Origin: Diaporthe sp. PMI_573
Taxonomy: Eukaryota; Ascomycota; Sordariomycetes; Diaporthales; Diaporthaceae
Reading direction: 5' to 3'
Length of the DNA: 64,000 bases
Assembly: GCA_021399435.1 (NCBI GenBank)
Contig: JAJTUP010000014.1
Location: 1,178,001 to 1,242,000, forward strand
The position numbers were made by a program, and so were the translations under genes. Under the pieces are notes generated by a model, which had not been told where the DNA came from, did not search any database, and worked only from the letters and a program-made list of their open reading frames with translations. Position 1 is the stretch's first letter. Each line of letters begins with the position of its first letter. This document shows positions 44,484-54,752 of this stretch, one piece after another.

Positions 44484-44690
44484 ATTCTGTATAGGTCTGT
44501 CTCGTAAAGCATCATTTTATGGAAGGTTGTCGTATAGGACTTTAGGGTTTTATTCCATGGTGGTTTATCTTAGAAGGGGTTATTCTATAGGAGACTACGA
44601 TATAAGGGATTATCCAGGGGGAGTTTTTCTGAAAGGAGCTTATGCTGTAAGCAACTGTCCCTTGGGATCTCACCCGGAGGAAGATTGTTG
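44484..44690 (+). repeat. 15-bp tandem repeat, locus C, open as a 5-residue repeat frame
   Basis: About 13 units in near-perfect 15-bp phase: for example ATTCTGTATAGGTCT, GTCTCGTAAAGCATC, ATTTTATGGAAGGTT, GTCGTATAGGACTTT, ATTCCATGGTGGTTT, ATCTTAGAAGGGGTT, ATTCTATAGGAGACT and ACGATATAAGGGATT. One 6-bp insertion keeps the frame. One frame (44479-44691, 70 codons, ATG to TGA) stays open throughout and reads as pentads (SFYGR, LSYRT, VVYLR, RGYSI, GDYDI, RDYPG, GVFLK, GAYAV). The array ends just before the stop codon of the CorA-like gene on the other strand. It could be a minisatellite or a small repeat peptide gene. I favour the former because the other copies are not uniformly open. Confidence 0.7.
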
Positions 44691-44693
44691 ATT

Positions 44694-47600
44694 TCAAACC
44701 ACTGTCGAATTACGATCCAGCACATGAAACTGCTCCATCGGAATATTAGAGGGAAGCGGCTCGATTTCAGTTGCAGTCTCGCTCGACCTCAGACGGATGC
44801 GTATCCATCTCTCCATCGATATCCAGCAAGGTGTGGTTATTATTGTCAAGAGTTCGACAAGCCTCCTGTACCACTTGAGGAAAATGGCAAAGATGAGCAG
44901 GAGGCCTGCAAGGAGCGCTACCACCACCCCAGCTACAGCACGCGGCGCCGCTACCACACTGTCTATACTGAAAATAGCTGCAGTCGTAGAAATCACGCCC
45001 AGAAACTGCGACAGTGTTAGAGGAACCATAAAATCATATAGCGGCGGGTAGTGGACGAGCTGACCGAGGCGGAGACCGTCAGAGCAGTGATTAGTACCGC
45101 ATTACTCTGTTGAAGTCCTGCGATGTAGTTGTTATCGAGTTGGAGACCTTTCTCCAGCTGTCGACAAAGGCATGTCAGTGTCGTTCATTCCTACGCGTCT
45201 GTTGTACTATGTGGCAATTTGGAAGCTGACGAACCTTTTGTGAGAGACCGTGCAGAAGGTCCCGCTGATGATCAAGGTTCTTCCGGAGCACCAGCAAATC
45301 CTCAACCTCTTTGTTGATCTCAGATATCAACATAACTGGTGTTCGGTTCTTCCCCGGGAGGTTCTCCAAATTGGCGAAGTAGGGCAGCTCGACGTTCATG
45401 AACCTCGTCCACGCGTCGACTGTGAGCGATAACTGATAAGACATTTGTTGTAGAAGTCGTATTGTCTTGTCAAAAAATACTTGCGTATCCTTATTTAGAA
45501 CATTACCTGCCAGGCCTTGGCGGTCCACTGGTTCCGAAAGCAGGTCGTCGTGAGTCTTTGGATGTGGAGTCAGTGAGTGGTCTAGTGACAAAGAACCCAA
45601 ATCTCCTCGGAGAAGGGTCGTATTCATGAAATTGGCTACCTACATGCGGCTCAATCCTCTGCAAAATACAAAATACTGTATTATGCCACTCTTTTTTGAC
45701 CTGTTTCACCCTGGATTCCAGGACCCTAAGGAAATACTCGCGAGGCTTCCACACGGGTGGCTCGGCCTCGTATTGGCCTTTGGTGAACGGGTCAAATTTG
45801 GGCCCGTACTGCACTTGGTCAATATAGTGCTCCACGCTTTCATCGTTTTCATCGCCCTTGTAGTAAGTGTCGACAAATGCGAAAGCCGTCCATGACCAGT
45901 GATCCACCCCGGTTACAAGTACAGAGATCTGTGCCTCGTATATGCAGTCGTCGAAGCCGGGCGCGTCGGTACGAAATGGTGCGAGCTTGAGGAACTGCAG
46001 GTCACCTGTACGTCTCAGTGGCTTATTGTTGATCTTGAAGCGACGATCCTTGACAAGTTCCGGACCCTTTTTACATGCATAGAACGGGAGATGTAATTCT
46101 AAGGCAAAGTTTTGGAAACCGGTCGTCTACTTGTGTGCTCAGAGAATGATCTTAAGTTTATTGGTTGATGGAAAAACTTACTGGAACTTGTACACCAACA
46201 TGTGTTTTGAGCTCTATATACCGGTATAGAAAATCTCGGAGAAAGCCAGACTGAAGCATGGGGGTAGTAGAGATAATAGCAAGCATACACCAGCTATCGA
46301 TATTTGTAATGTATCTGCAGCGATATAGATAAGTAAGGAGGAAGAGAGGAAGAGATGAAGAGAGGATTAGTACTAACATTAGACGTCTATCAACATCCGG
46401 TTCATGAGGACTCTGCTGGTTGCTGGTCTGGTTGATGTTCTGGTTGGTGGTGGTCTGGTTGGCGGTCTGGGCCCTGGCGGCTCTACCTGGAGGGGAGACA
46501 TTGTATCTCTATAAGAACATGCTCAGCTTAAAACTGTGACGCTTCAGACCAGATTGAGACGATGAGCATGTACCTGTTTGCGTAATACTTCAAAAAGATT
46601 ACTGGCACTGAGAGCTCCATCGTGGAGTCTCCTGCGGCACGTTCCCCTGGCGTCGGTTCTCAGACCATCGTCATTTCGTTCGTCCAGCAGGGCCATGTGC
46701 TGTTGAATATTTCTGTCGATGCCGGCCGCTAGTACCGAGATTTCCGCCGATAGACAGAAGTCTCTGATGGGTATAGCTTGATACAGAAACGGGCCTGCAT
46801 CATCGAATATCTCGCCAAGGAACTGTGAAAGAATGTCATCTGTGTTTTGGGGCATCTCGATATCCTGTTTCTCATTCGACCAGAAGGGGATGTTCTGTCC
46901 CCAGCGAGACTTTGTCTGAGGGGTGGCAAAGTCTGGGTTCCACTCATATCCCAGCCGAGCCTGCTTGAGTGACTCCATCACCAGACAGCGATGATGCCCC
47001 CTGGCCTTGTGACCTTCTTACTGGCAGCTATGATCTGACCCTATGAGCTTCTATACGACAATTACCACACCTAGCAACCCCGCAACTGGTGCACGCGGGA
47101 ACAGTATGCGCGTTCATTCCGCTGTGCCCACAGTAACACTGGCCCTTGTTTATTAGCAGGCTCGTCCCAGTAGGGAAGGCGGGTGCAGATTTCTCAGTTG
47201 AACTTACGCAAGCCCAGAGGTATACGACCTGTGTTTTGTGATGCTGTTCATTTGGCTTAGCCAAGGCTCACAATTCTATTCCATCGTCAGTTCACTGACC
47301 ATGTTGATGCAGCCGCAGGCAGGAGGAGACTCCAGATATGACGGCACGGGAGAGAGATATATTATGTAGGGTGGAGCGACCCCGGCCTTCTCTTCAGGGG
47401 GCTGTAGCTCTCTGCACAGCCTGCATGGGGCGACCACAAATAGGATTTGTTGCTGAGGTCGGTCATTAAATCAAGGCTGGCGAGATACTGCATGTGCAGT
47501 GGAAGCCACATCTGGTCACGAGTTGCACAAGATGCACGAGGTGCTCCTCATGTATGTAGCCATCGGGTGAGATCCGCCGCTTTCCGGCCTAGCCTCAGGC

Positions 47601-47701
47601 AGGAATGCCGATAGCTGCCTGCCCAAGTTGTACAAGGCCGCCACATTGTCGCCCTTCTGGGCCTCTCGGCTTTCCGGGGCTGACATTGCAGAGAGGTCCA
47701 C
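44694..47701 (-). CDS. CorA-like membrane protein with zinc-ribbon-like N-terminal module
   Basis: A many-exon gene of a fungal family related to CorA Mg2+ channels. Well-supported exons: 47228-47208 (21 nt), 47144-47040, 46963-46574, 46508-46378, 46314-46182, 46126-45644, 45555-45235 and from 45157. All join in frame across GT-AG sites. The 21-nt exon plus the next give WACGQCYCGHSGMN, then CTSCGVARCGNC, a zinc-ribbon-like cluster. Then come an Asn/Gln/Thr repeat, RRLIYITNIDSWCMLAI, GFQNFALELHLPFYACKK, DHWSWTAFAFVDTYYKG, a long coiled region (DTQVFFDKTIRLLQQM, EVEDLLVLRKNLDHQRDLLH), and C-terminal hydrophobic helices (AVAGVVVALLAGLLLIFAIF). Near 45060-45097 the frame changes: either a 38-nt intron, very short, or a one-base frameshift. 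Exons before 47300 (from MDLSAMSAPESREA at 47701) are tentative. Transport function is inferred only. It is flanked by 15-bp repeat arrays. Confidence 0.6.
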
Positions 47702-47806
47702 TCCAACCTCACCTACTGGGGTCTAAAGCTCTGACTGCTCAAACCCCCCCCCCCCCAAATGTGCACTTCATCTCAGCAGGCTTATACAACCTCACTAAGT
47801 CAAGAC

Positions 47807-47985
47807 TGCCTAACAGTAGGACGTAGTCATCCCATCGGAGGTCATCCTATAAGATATTATCACACAAGAGATTTCACTTTAGATGTTAGCTTACAGGAGG
47901 TTATTCTATAAGAGGATATCCTACAGAAATGGGATGCTATCCCACGAGAGGCTCCCTGTGGAAAGCTGCCCCATAGGGCAACCAC
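47807..47985 (+). repeat. Degenerate 15-bp tandem repeat, locus D
   Basis: About eleven units of the same family, for example ATCCCATCGGAGGTC, ATCCTATAAGATATT, AGCTTACAGGAGGTT, ATTCTATAAGAGGAT and GCCCCATAGGGCAACC. Unit spacing drifts between 12 and 20 bp, so this copy is more decayed than locus C. It has the same orientation as locus C and lies about 110 bp beyond the tentative 5' end of the CorA-like gene, so the two arrays bracket that gene. Confidence 0.62.
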
Positions 47986-48669
47986 TGTACTCAAAGGCTA
48001 AAGCCTTATATACTCATATTTTCTGGCTTAGTAAAAGACATTCAAGTCAAAGACATTTTCAGTCCAGTCCTTAGGAGGCTGACTCATGGGAAGTGAAGCA
48101 ACACAGCTGCACCTGCGAAAATGCACATGCGACATACGAGTTGACAATGAGCGTACCGTACCACCCCACCCACCCTCCTGTCCAGACCGCGCCAAGCCAC
48201 AATCATTATGCAGCCTGACAAAACTGACAAAAATGGAGGAGCTTATCGATTGATCGTCTTGACTTACCAATCTCTACTCATTTTGGAGGACATGCTGCGG
48301 ATGCCGTCACACACAGCACATGCAGATTGGAAGGTGCTCTAAATAAATCATCACATATGGTGTGACGCCACGAGATACCACTCCACAGGGAGTATGAGCC
48401 TGTCCGAAAGAGAATATCCATGGGGACGATTCTAAGGAGGATATCGCCTGGATGTTCATCCCAAGGTAAGACTGGTCAAGTTTCATGCTAAGTAGCTGAC
48501 ACTGATACAGACTCAGGGCCCATGTCGTTGTACTTGCTTTCAAGTTCAGCGCTTGCCTCTTTGGCTGCAACTCTGAATGCCATGGCTTCGACACTTCATT
48601 TTGGGGTTTCTTAATTCCATCACCATTGAGGCTGTTAAACGGAAACGCTCAAATTCGGCATGGGCCCTT

Positions 48670-48717
48670 CACGTAAGGAGTTACCCTAGAATGCACGTAG
48701 GGAGTTACCCTAGACTT
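48670..48717 (+). repeat. 24-bp direct duplication
   Basis: Two adjacent copies of CACGTARGGAGTTACCCTAG followed by a short variable tail, differing at one base in that core. The GGAGTTACCCTAGA part resembles a diverged 15-bp unit. It may be a local slippage product. Confidence 0.6.
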
Positions 48718-49743
48718 GGCACTGGATTTTCTCTAAGTGCCTATGGGGCGTGCGCGCCGAAAGATGAGTTTGGTGGCCGTGAGTCGATTTTTTGGGCTAT
48801 TATAAGACCCTAACTTCGAACCTCTGCATTCCCCTTATTTCTTACCCAAAAAGCATGTAACTTAGTTCATTAGATAGCCTGATTTCTAAAGTTTATCTGT
48901 ACTTAGTTTGGTTACTGTCAGGGTTAGGGTTGGCTGGTTATTTAAAGCCAAAGATAGTGGGTCTGAGGACCGAATTTTCCGGCCTCCCTATCTGCGCACC
49001 AGAGCCAACCCACGCGTGCCCGCGGGTGAGACGATGTCGGAGGGACTGTGAGGAGGGCTGACAGAAGCCCACTCAAATTCAATGCAAAGTTGTCCGAACC
49101 ACTCTCAATCGTCCCAACTCGCCTCCAGGCACCCTGCTGCGACCCTGCCACACAAACACTGCTGAAGGCACTAACCTTCAGAGAGGCGAATTCTTGAATG
49201 TGACTATCCACATGAAGACAGTAAAGCAAGGCAACTCGCTGTAGATACAATAGTACCGAGACCTACATGTCAACTGGTAAGTGCCTAACACATCATAGCA
49301 AGTACATTTTGGGGCATCAGTCTAGATCGATATTGGCCCTATTGCTCGTACTTGCTTGCACTCGGCAGTCTGCTTATACATCACTCTTACTGCTGTGGCC
49401 CCTTTCTTCTGTAAGAAGGATGATTCGGAATGCCCGGCTAACACAGGATGTGATTAATTATGGTGGGCCTGAATCGGCTAGTCCACTTAGAGTAATGTTT
49501 GCCAGGCCCACTGCTGACGGCCCGACGACTGAAGACCATGATCCTTCGTCCTGATGCCTAGAATGGAGGAGCCCAAAATGACCTCCGACACTGCTTTCAC
49601 TTCTTCTGAAGTCCTTGGGAAAGACTGAGCAATCATTGTATCGCAAATTTGGTTGTTCTAATGTAAATGAGCATTCCGTGCCCCCGATATTGTCCTTTGG
49701 TTGAACGCAGGCTCAGTTAAGCACTGGGTCTTTCAGCTTCTGA

Positions 49744-52076
49744 GTGCAGGTACTCCTTATACCATCCATCCGGCACTCTCTAATGCGTTCTCAATGGGCC
49801 AGTGACTGCCACCAATGTCGAAACATCACATTTACACCGGGCTCGAATCAGCTGGGCTCGGACAGCGGCCTCGATGACTTCGAGGCGGTGATACACCCGG
49901 ATGTCGCATCCTTGAAGGCATGTGCCGAACAGCGCAGCTGTCGACTATGCGTTGTCCTGTACGGAATGTTCGACCATCGGTCACGATTTGGTCCATCGGA
50001 GCGGCAGTCCTCTAGTCTGAGGGGTAGATATCCGAAAATTTGTCTCTCCTTTCACTTTGGAGGATATGAAGAGTCCGATGAGTGGGACATCTTGGAGGAC
50101 GAAAGACACATCGAAGATACCCCAAAAGATATTGTGTTCTCGCATCCACTGGGCACAGACGAGATTTGTATTCGGAACCCGCAGGCCATCGCCAGATCAT
50201 CATGGGTCGCGGATGAGATTGATAGCCCGAACTCAAGCACCCAAACGGACGATTTCGAGGCCTCCGCAGATCCAAATCCTACGAACAATTCCACTGGGAG
50301 TGATGAGGCAGTTGCGCTTGCCAGGCGTTGGATAGACACGTGTGCCAAGACGCATGAGAACTGTGACAAGCGTTCATCCTCGACTCGGCGAATCCCACGG
50401 CGACTTCTTGATGTTACCCAAGTCGTGGACAAAACGGAGGGATTGGTGCGCCTAGTCAACACAGCAGAGCGCATGGCCGATGGCTCTCAAATGCTGCAAT
50501 ATGTGACACTCAGCCACCGCTGGAACCCGACTTACAACTGCTTCACATTCGCATCGAACATACATGAGCATGAGACTCAGGGCATCGAGATGACGCGGCT
50601 GCCGAAGACATTTGCGGAGGCGTGCGTCACCGTCAAGAAGCTGGGTTTGACTTATATATGGATCGACTCTTTGTGCATCATCCAAGACTCCAACACGGAT
50701 AAGGGGCTGGAGATACCCAATATGGCCGACTACTATCAGAATGCAGAGCTAAATCTCTCGGCGTCAACACAGTCAATCGCGGGACTCTGGTCCGACCGCG
50801 ACGGCGAGGCTACAAAGCCCTTCGAGATAAAGGCAGCGCTTGAGCTACCGGAAGGGAGGAAGCGGGTTGTTCTTGAGCTCGCGCCAGTGCTCAGAGCGGA
50901 CAAGTCGCATCTGGACTACCGAGGGTGGATTCTTCAGGAGAGAATCTTCCCTCGGCGGACACTCTTCTTCGACCCCTACTGGATCTCGTTCGAATGCAGC
51001 CAGATGAGTGCATCTGAATCATGTCCAAACGGAATGGATCTCACAGCTTCATCCAACCCGGTCACAGTCGAGTCCGTCATGGGCACTCAACTAGACAGGG
51101 ACTGCTCTCTCACCATTATAGGCGGCATTATCCGCTCAGTAGACGCCATAGGCCAGACCAATGGACTAGGTGAGTGGCCATGCAGCACTCAGCCATAGCT
51201 GAATACTAACACAATCTTCTATGCACAGCGACCAGGCGACAGATGCTCACACTATGGTACCAAATCCTCAACGAATACTCCCTGAGACAACTCTCCTTCG
51301 AATCAGACCGCCTGGACGCAATCTCCGGCCTAGCAGAGCGGCTGTCCCGCATCACAGGCGACGAGTACATCGGCGGCATGTGGAAGAGCAACCTCCTCGA
51401 GTGCCTGCAGTGGCGTCCCGACACCCAGGACCGGGGCAAGGAGGCAATCCGCCAGACAAAACACCGCGCCCCGACTTGGTCATGGGCGAGCTGTGAGCTG
51501 CGTCCCCAGGCAGCCTTCTCCAGGCGGTCGGGGAGGCTCTTGGTGACCAACGACTATGCGACCAGATCCAAGAGTCTGACTGCTATCAGGATACTGGAAG
51601 TCATGTGGCAGTGCGAGGGCCCGAATCGGTTTGGGAGCCTTAGCGAAGCGAGTCTGTCGGTGCTGGGACGGCCTCTTCGGGGGCTCGCTTACTCGGGTGG
51701 GAAGACCCCATCATTTAACGAGAAAGATGTCACTATGGAGGAGGATATTGAGGAGCTTCCTGCGCTTAAGCCATACAAAGCAGAGGCGTGGCAGGCATCC
51801 CGGACTCAGATTTCTGTGGTGGTTCGTGGGAAGACCAAGTCAGGAGAGCGGGCAGAGATGGTCTCCCAAGCGATCCCCGATACTTCGGATCAGAAACTCG
51901 AGGGTTACGTTCACCTACTGCCAGTTGCTGAGAGCTGGGTCGTAGGCGGCGGCGACAGGCTATTCTGCTTGGTCCTCAAGGAGACCAGCCCGGGGGTGTT
52001 CGAGCGTATCGGATCGTCGCTGTCTCGGTCTTGTTACGTGATCAAGGTGCCAGAAAGGAAGATGATGCTGGTGTAG
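49744..52076 (+). CDS. HET-domain (heterokaryon incompatibility type) protein
   Basis: A 757-aa protein; exons 49744-51169 and 51229-52076 join in frame (CTA G|CG). An alternative Met at 49783 is possible. The N-terminus has a CxxC-type patch (SDCHQCRNITF) and CAEQRSCRLCVVL. The HET domain starts at about residue 250 with MLQYVTLSHRWNPTYNCFTF, continues with RLPKTFAEACVTVKKLGL and YIWIDSLCIIQDSNTDKGLE, and ends with YRGWILQERIFPRRTLFF. All are canonical. The C-terminal half (RAPTWSWASCEL, a common HET-protein element) has no separate effector domain I recognise. HET proteins are linked to self/non-self recognition and regulated cell death in Pezizomycotina; which allele or partner applies here is unknown. 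The gene converges on the aminotransferase with 101 bp between stops. Confidence 0.93.
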
Positions 52077-52177
52077 AATTAAAGATTATTATGTTATCAC
52101 TTAGAAGATATTGCACAGTTTTGATACCTCCAAGAAACTCTGGATTTCTCAGCTTTCCCTGCGTCCGGGTTCGAGTC

Positions 52178-53542
52178 TTACAGACTCGCATCTGCTGCAG
52201 AAAGAGCCTCGTCATAGATCACCAGTGCCTTCTCGGCGTCCTCCTTGGAAATGTTCGCTGGCGGCACGACGTGGACCCTGTTTTCAACGAAGAATGACAT
52301 CAAGCCCCTCTTCTGACATTCGCCCTTGATCTTCGCGATCACGTCCCCGGCCACCGGCTTCTTGGTGACCGGGTCTGACACAAGATCCAGTGCCCAGAAT
52401 ACACCAATTCCTCGCACATCACCGATTATTCGATGCTTCTCTGCAAGCTTCCGCAGACCTGGACCCAGAACATCCTTCCCAATGGAGGTCGCGTGTTCGA
52501 GTATGCGCTCCTCCTCCTGGGCCTCGATTGTGGCGACGATAGCTGCCATGGCAAGCGGATGTCCCGAGTAGGTCAGACCTCCCAAATATACACGCTCATC
52601 AAAAGAGTGCGATATGGCCTGAGAGATGATGACGCCTCCGGCAGGGACGTAACCGCCGTTGACACCCTTCGCGAACGTGATTAGGTCAGGGGTGACGCCC
52701 TCGGGGTTAAGCTCCGTGTTCTGCCACGCGAACCAGTCGCCTGTGCGGCCGAACCCGGCCATGACTTCGTCGCAGATCATGACGATGCCAAACTCGTCAC
52801 AAAGCCTCCGCACCCCGGAAAGCCACCCAGGCGGTGGCACTATGACGCCCGCCGTGCCCGGAATGGTCTCCAGGATGACGGCTGCGATCGAGGTCGGGCC
52901 CTCGCACTCGATGACCCTCCGGAGGTGATGCAGTGCCCGCTCTGTCTCCTGCTCTGGTGAGGTCGACCAGAACTCGGATCTGTAAGGGTACGGCCCGAAG
53001 AAGTGGGTGTGGCCGCGGGCGAATTGGTTCGGCACCCGGCGGAAATCCCCGGTCGCACAGATGGCCGATCCCGTTGACCCGTGATAGCTGCGGTAGGTGG
53101 AGAGTACCGTGTCCCTTCCGGTTGTCAGCCTCGCCATGCGGATGGCATTCTCGTTCGCATCAGCGCCGCCGTTGGTGAAGAAGACCTTGTGGAAGAACTT
53201 GTCCCCAGGGTGGAGCCCATTGGCGTGCTTCAGTATCAGCTCGGCAGCCTTTCCGCGAGCGAGGTTTGCGTGTGCGGGAGCTATAGTAGCCAGTGTTTCT
53301 GCCTGCTTTTTGATAGCGGCCACGACCTTGGGGTGGCCATGACCGATGTTTGTATAAATCAGCTGGCAGGAGAAGTCAAGGTAGCGCTTCCCCGAGTAGT
53401 CCCAGACTTCGCTGCCCAATGCTCCCGCGATGGGAAGCGGGTTGAGTGCTCCCTGTGCGCTCCACGAATGGAAGACGTTCGCACGATCAAGCTGGTAGGT
53501 GAGCTCGCCAAGCTCCTCGGAAGTCGGGGTGACGCTGCCCAT
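52178..53542 (-). CDS. Class-III pyridoxal-phosphate aminotransferase
   Basis: A single-exon 454-aa fold-type I, class-III (omega-amino acid) aminotransferase. Motifs: RYLDFSCQLIYTNIGHGHPK, VFFTNGGADANENAIRMARL (PLP phosphate region), TYRSYHGSTGSAICATGD, VILETIPGTAGVIVPPPGWL and VMICDEVMAGFGRTGDWFAW (Asp for the PLP ring nitrogen). The Schiff-base Lys is in LITFAKGVNGGYVPAGGVII, followed by LGGLTYSGHPLAMAAI. Length and order match taurine:pyruvate, 4-aminobutyrate and similar enzymes. The aromatic and TYSGHP features fit the taurine/omega-amino-acid side, but the substrate cannot be fixed. There is no targeting sequence at the MGSVTP start. The absence of introns and even GC-rich coding could reflect bacterial ancestry or simply an intron-poor fungal gene. 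Confidence 0.92.
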   Translation of the reverse strand: MGSVTPTSEELGELTYQLDRANVFHSWSAQGALNPLPIAGALGSEVWDYSGKRYLDFSCQLIYTNIGHGHPKVVAAIKKQAETLATIAPAHANLARGKAAELILKHANGLHPGDKFFHKVFFTNGGADANENAIRMARLTTGRDTVLSTYRSYHGSTGSAICATGDFRRVPNQFARGHTHFFGPYPYRSEFWSTSPEQETERALHHLRRVIECEGPTSIAAVILETIPGTAGVIVPPPGWLSGVRRLCDEFGIVMICDEVMAGFGRTGDWFAWQNTELNPEGVTPDLITFAKGVNGGYVPAGGVIISQAISHSFDERVYLGGLTYSGHPLAMAAIVATIEAQEEERILEHATSIGKDVLGPGLRKLAEKHRIIGDVRGIGVFWALDLVSDPVTKKPVAGDVIAKIKGECQKRGLMSFFVENRVHVVPPANISKEDAEKALVIYDEALSAADASL

Positions 53543-54299
53543 GGTGTCGGTGTAGGTCTCTGATTATCGGTGGCTTGCTACGGGTCGTAGGCGCGGGTGA
53601 GCTTCTTGGCTGGGGTAAAAGACTGCCGCAAGTCTCAATCGGCTCTCGGGACGTTGAGAAGAATAGACAAGCAGGCCAGATATATCACAGTGCTCCCGAC
53701 ATCGCACGTCCCCGGCGGAATGTCGCACAGGGCGAGACCTAGGCAAGACCTGGGCATCCCAAGATCGGCCGGGCTACGACCCGGGACCACACCGGCACGG
53801 ACTAGGGTCGATGGACGGGAAGGAGAGATAAGATTCTAGACCCATGACACACCCGATGCGCCTCCCGCCCTCTTAGACTGCACCATCGTACCTACTGCCT
53901 ACCTAGGCACTTAGACGCGGGCGAGTTCCCCACACCAACCAACGTTACAACGTCCAGGATGGTGAGTAATAATATGACACTTCAATCCGACCTTTGATTT
54001 CATTTTCTATTGTGTTCGAAAATCAACTTTTAACTAAGATGTTGGCAATTGTCGTCTGTGATTCGAGTTGCTGGATCACTTCATGAAGCCCCCTTGCATG
54101 CTCCACTAACGTGATCCCGACTCGCTCTTGCATGCTTGGAATTGTTCCAAATTTGTAGAGAGCCGGATCCAAGGATCGAACCATCCATCCGTAAGGGACG
54201 GTGCTTACTGCGACGAAATCAAATAAGTCGCCACCGCATATCCACGCGGCCTCAGCCATACACTGTGTGAGACTCGGTCATCTGTGTTCGTGAGCGACC
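53543..54299. other. intergenic region upstream of aminotransferase and Fic/Doc genes
   Basis: This is a shared upstream gap between the divergent aminotransferase and Fic/Doc genes. A 78-codon minus-strand frame at 54023-54259 (start MAEAAWICGGDLFDF) has protein-like composition and begins 40 bp from the Fic/Doc start. It has no known motif, so I do not call it a gene. Confidence 0.4.
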
Positions 54300-54752
54300 A
54301 TGAACAAGCTCGGGCCCATCTTTCTGACCACCAACCAAGTCGTGCGCCTTTATCGCGCCCGCATCATCGCGTCAATGCCTACGCAGCGCCCACTTCTCGA
54401 GTCGGCCATCGAATCCCCTATCAACCAGCATTACTACACTCGCACAGACAATATTTACCACCTGGCCGCGGTGCTGGCGCAGAAGATCATGCTCAACCAT
54501 TCCTTTTCAGACGGAAACAAGCGCACAAGTGTGGCCGCCGCGGATATGTTCCTCAGGATGAATGGCTACTACTTGACACCAGGCGACGATGGACTGGCCC
54601 TTGGCGAGGGTGGCGGTACAGAGAGCAATAACAGACTTAATACTGCGCCTCGGTCAGCCCTAGCTGATGCGCATGTTGCTGTGGCTAGCGGGCAGTGGGA
54701 CGAGGAGGAGCTTGCCAGGTTTTACAAGGCGGTTGTACAGCCGCTAGAATGA
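54300..54752 (+). CDS. Fic/Doc-family protein
   Basis: A 150-aa single-exon protein of the Fic/Doc superfamily, whose members transfer AMP, phosphate or other nucleotide parts to target proteins. It matches the Doc branch across its whole length: an N-terminal FLTTNQVVRLYRARI, the PLLESAIESPINQ segment, IYHLAAVLAQKIMLNHSFSD, and the active-site loop HSFSDGNKRTS at about residues 67-77, followed by AAADMFLRMNGYYLTP. The catalytic His and the Asn-Lys-Arg are present, so activity is plausible. Bacterial relatives work as toxins with a Phd-type antitoxin. Fungal Doc-like copies are known, but their targets are mostly unknown. No Phd-like gene is visible next to it. The C-terminal ~40 residues are an acidic extension (SGQWDEEELARFYKAVV). 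Ancient transfer from bacteria is a reasonable inference. Confidence 0.85.
   Translation: MNKLGPIFLTTNQVVRLYRARIIASMPTQRPLLESAIESPINQHYYTRTDNIYHLAAVLAQKIMLNHSFSDGNKRTSVAAADMFLRMNGYYLTPGDDGLALGEGGGTESNNRLNTAPRSALADAHVAVASGQWDEEELARFYKAVVQPLE

Larger units (their letters stand above)
47702..49743. other. intergenic region with several small repeats
   Basis: This stretch holds a C run (about 47746-47756), repeat locus D, a 24-bp direct duplication (48670-48717) and a short telomere-like GGGTTAGGGTT (about 48923-48933). A minus-strand patch near 48500-48585 reads MAFRVAAKEASAELESKYND and may be a gene fragment. No complete gene is supported. Confidence 0.45.

Noticed and set aside
52160..52195. 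Possible tRNA B-box (GGGTTCGAGTC)
   Set aside because: No matching A box, acceptor stem or T stem; it lies at the 3' end of the aminotransferase gene.
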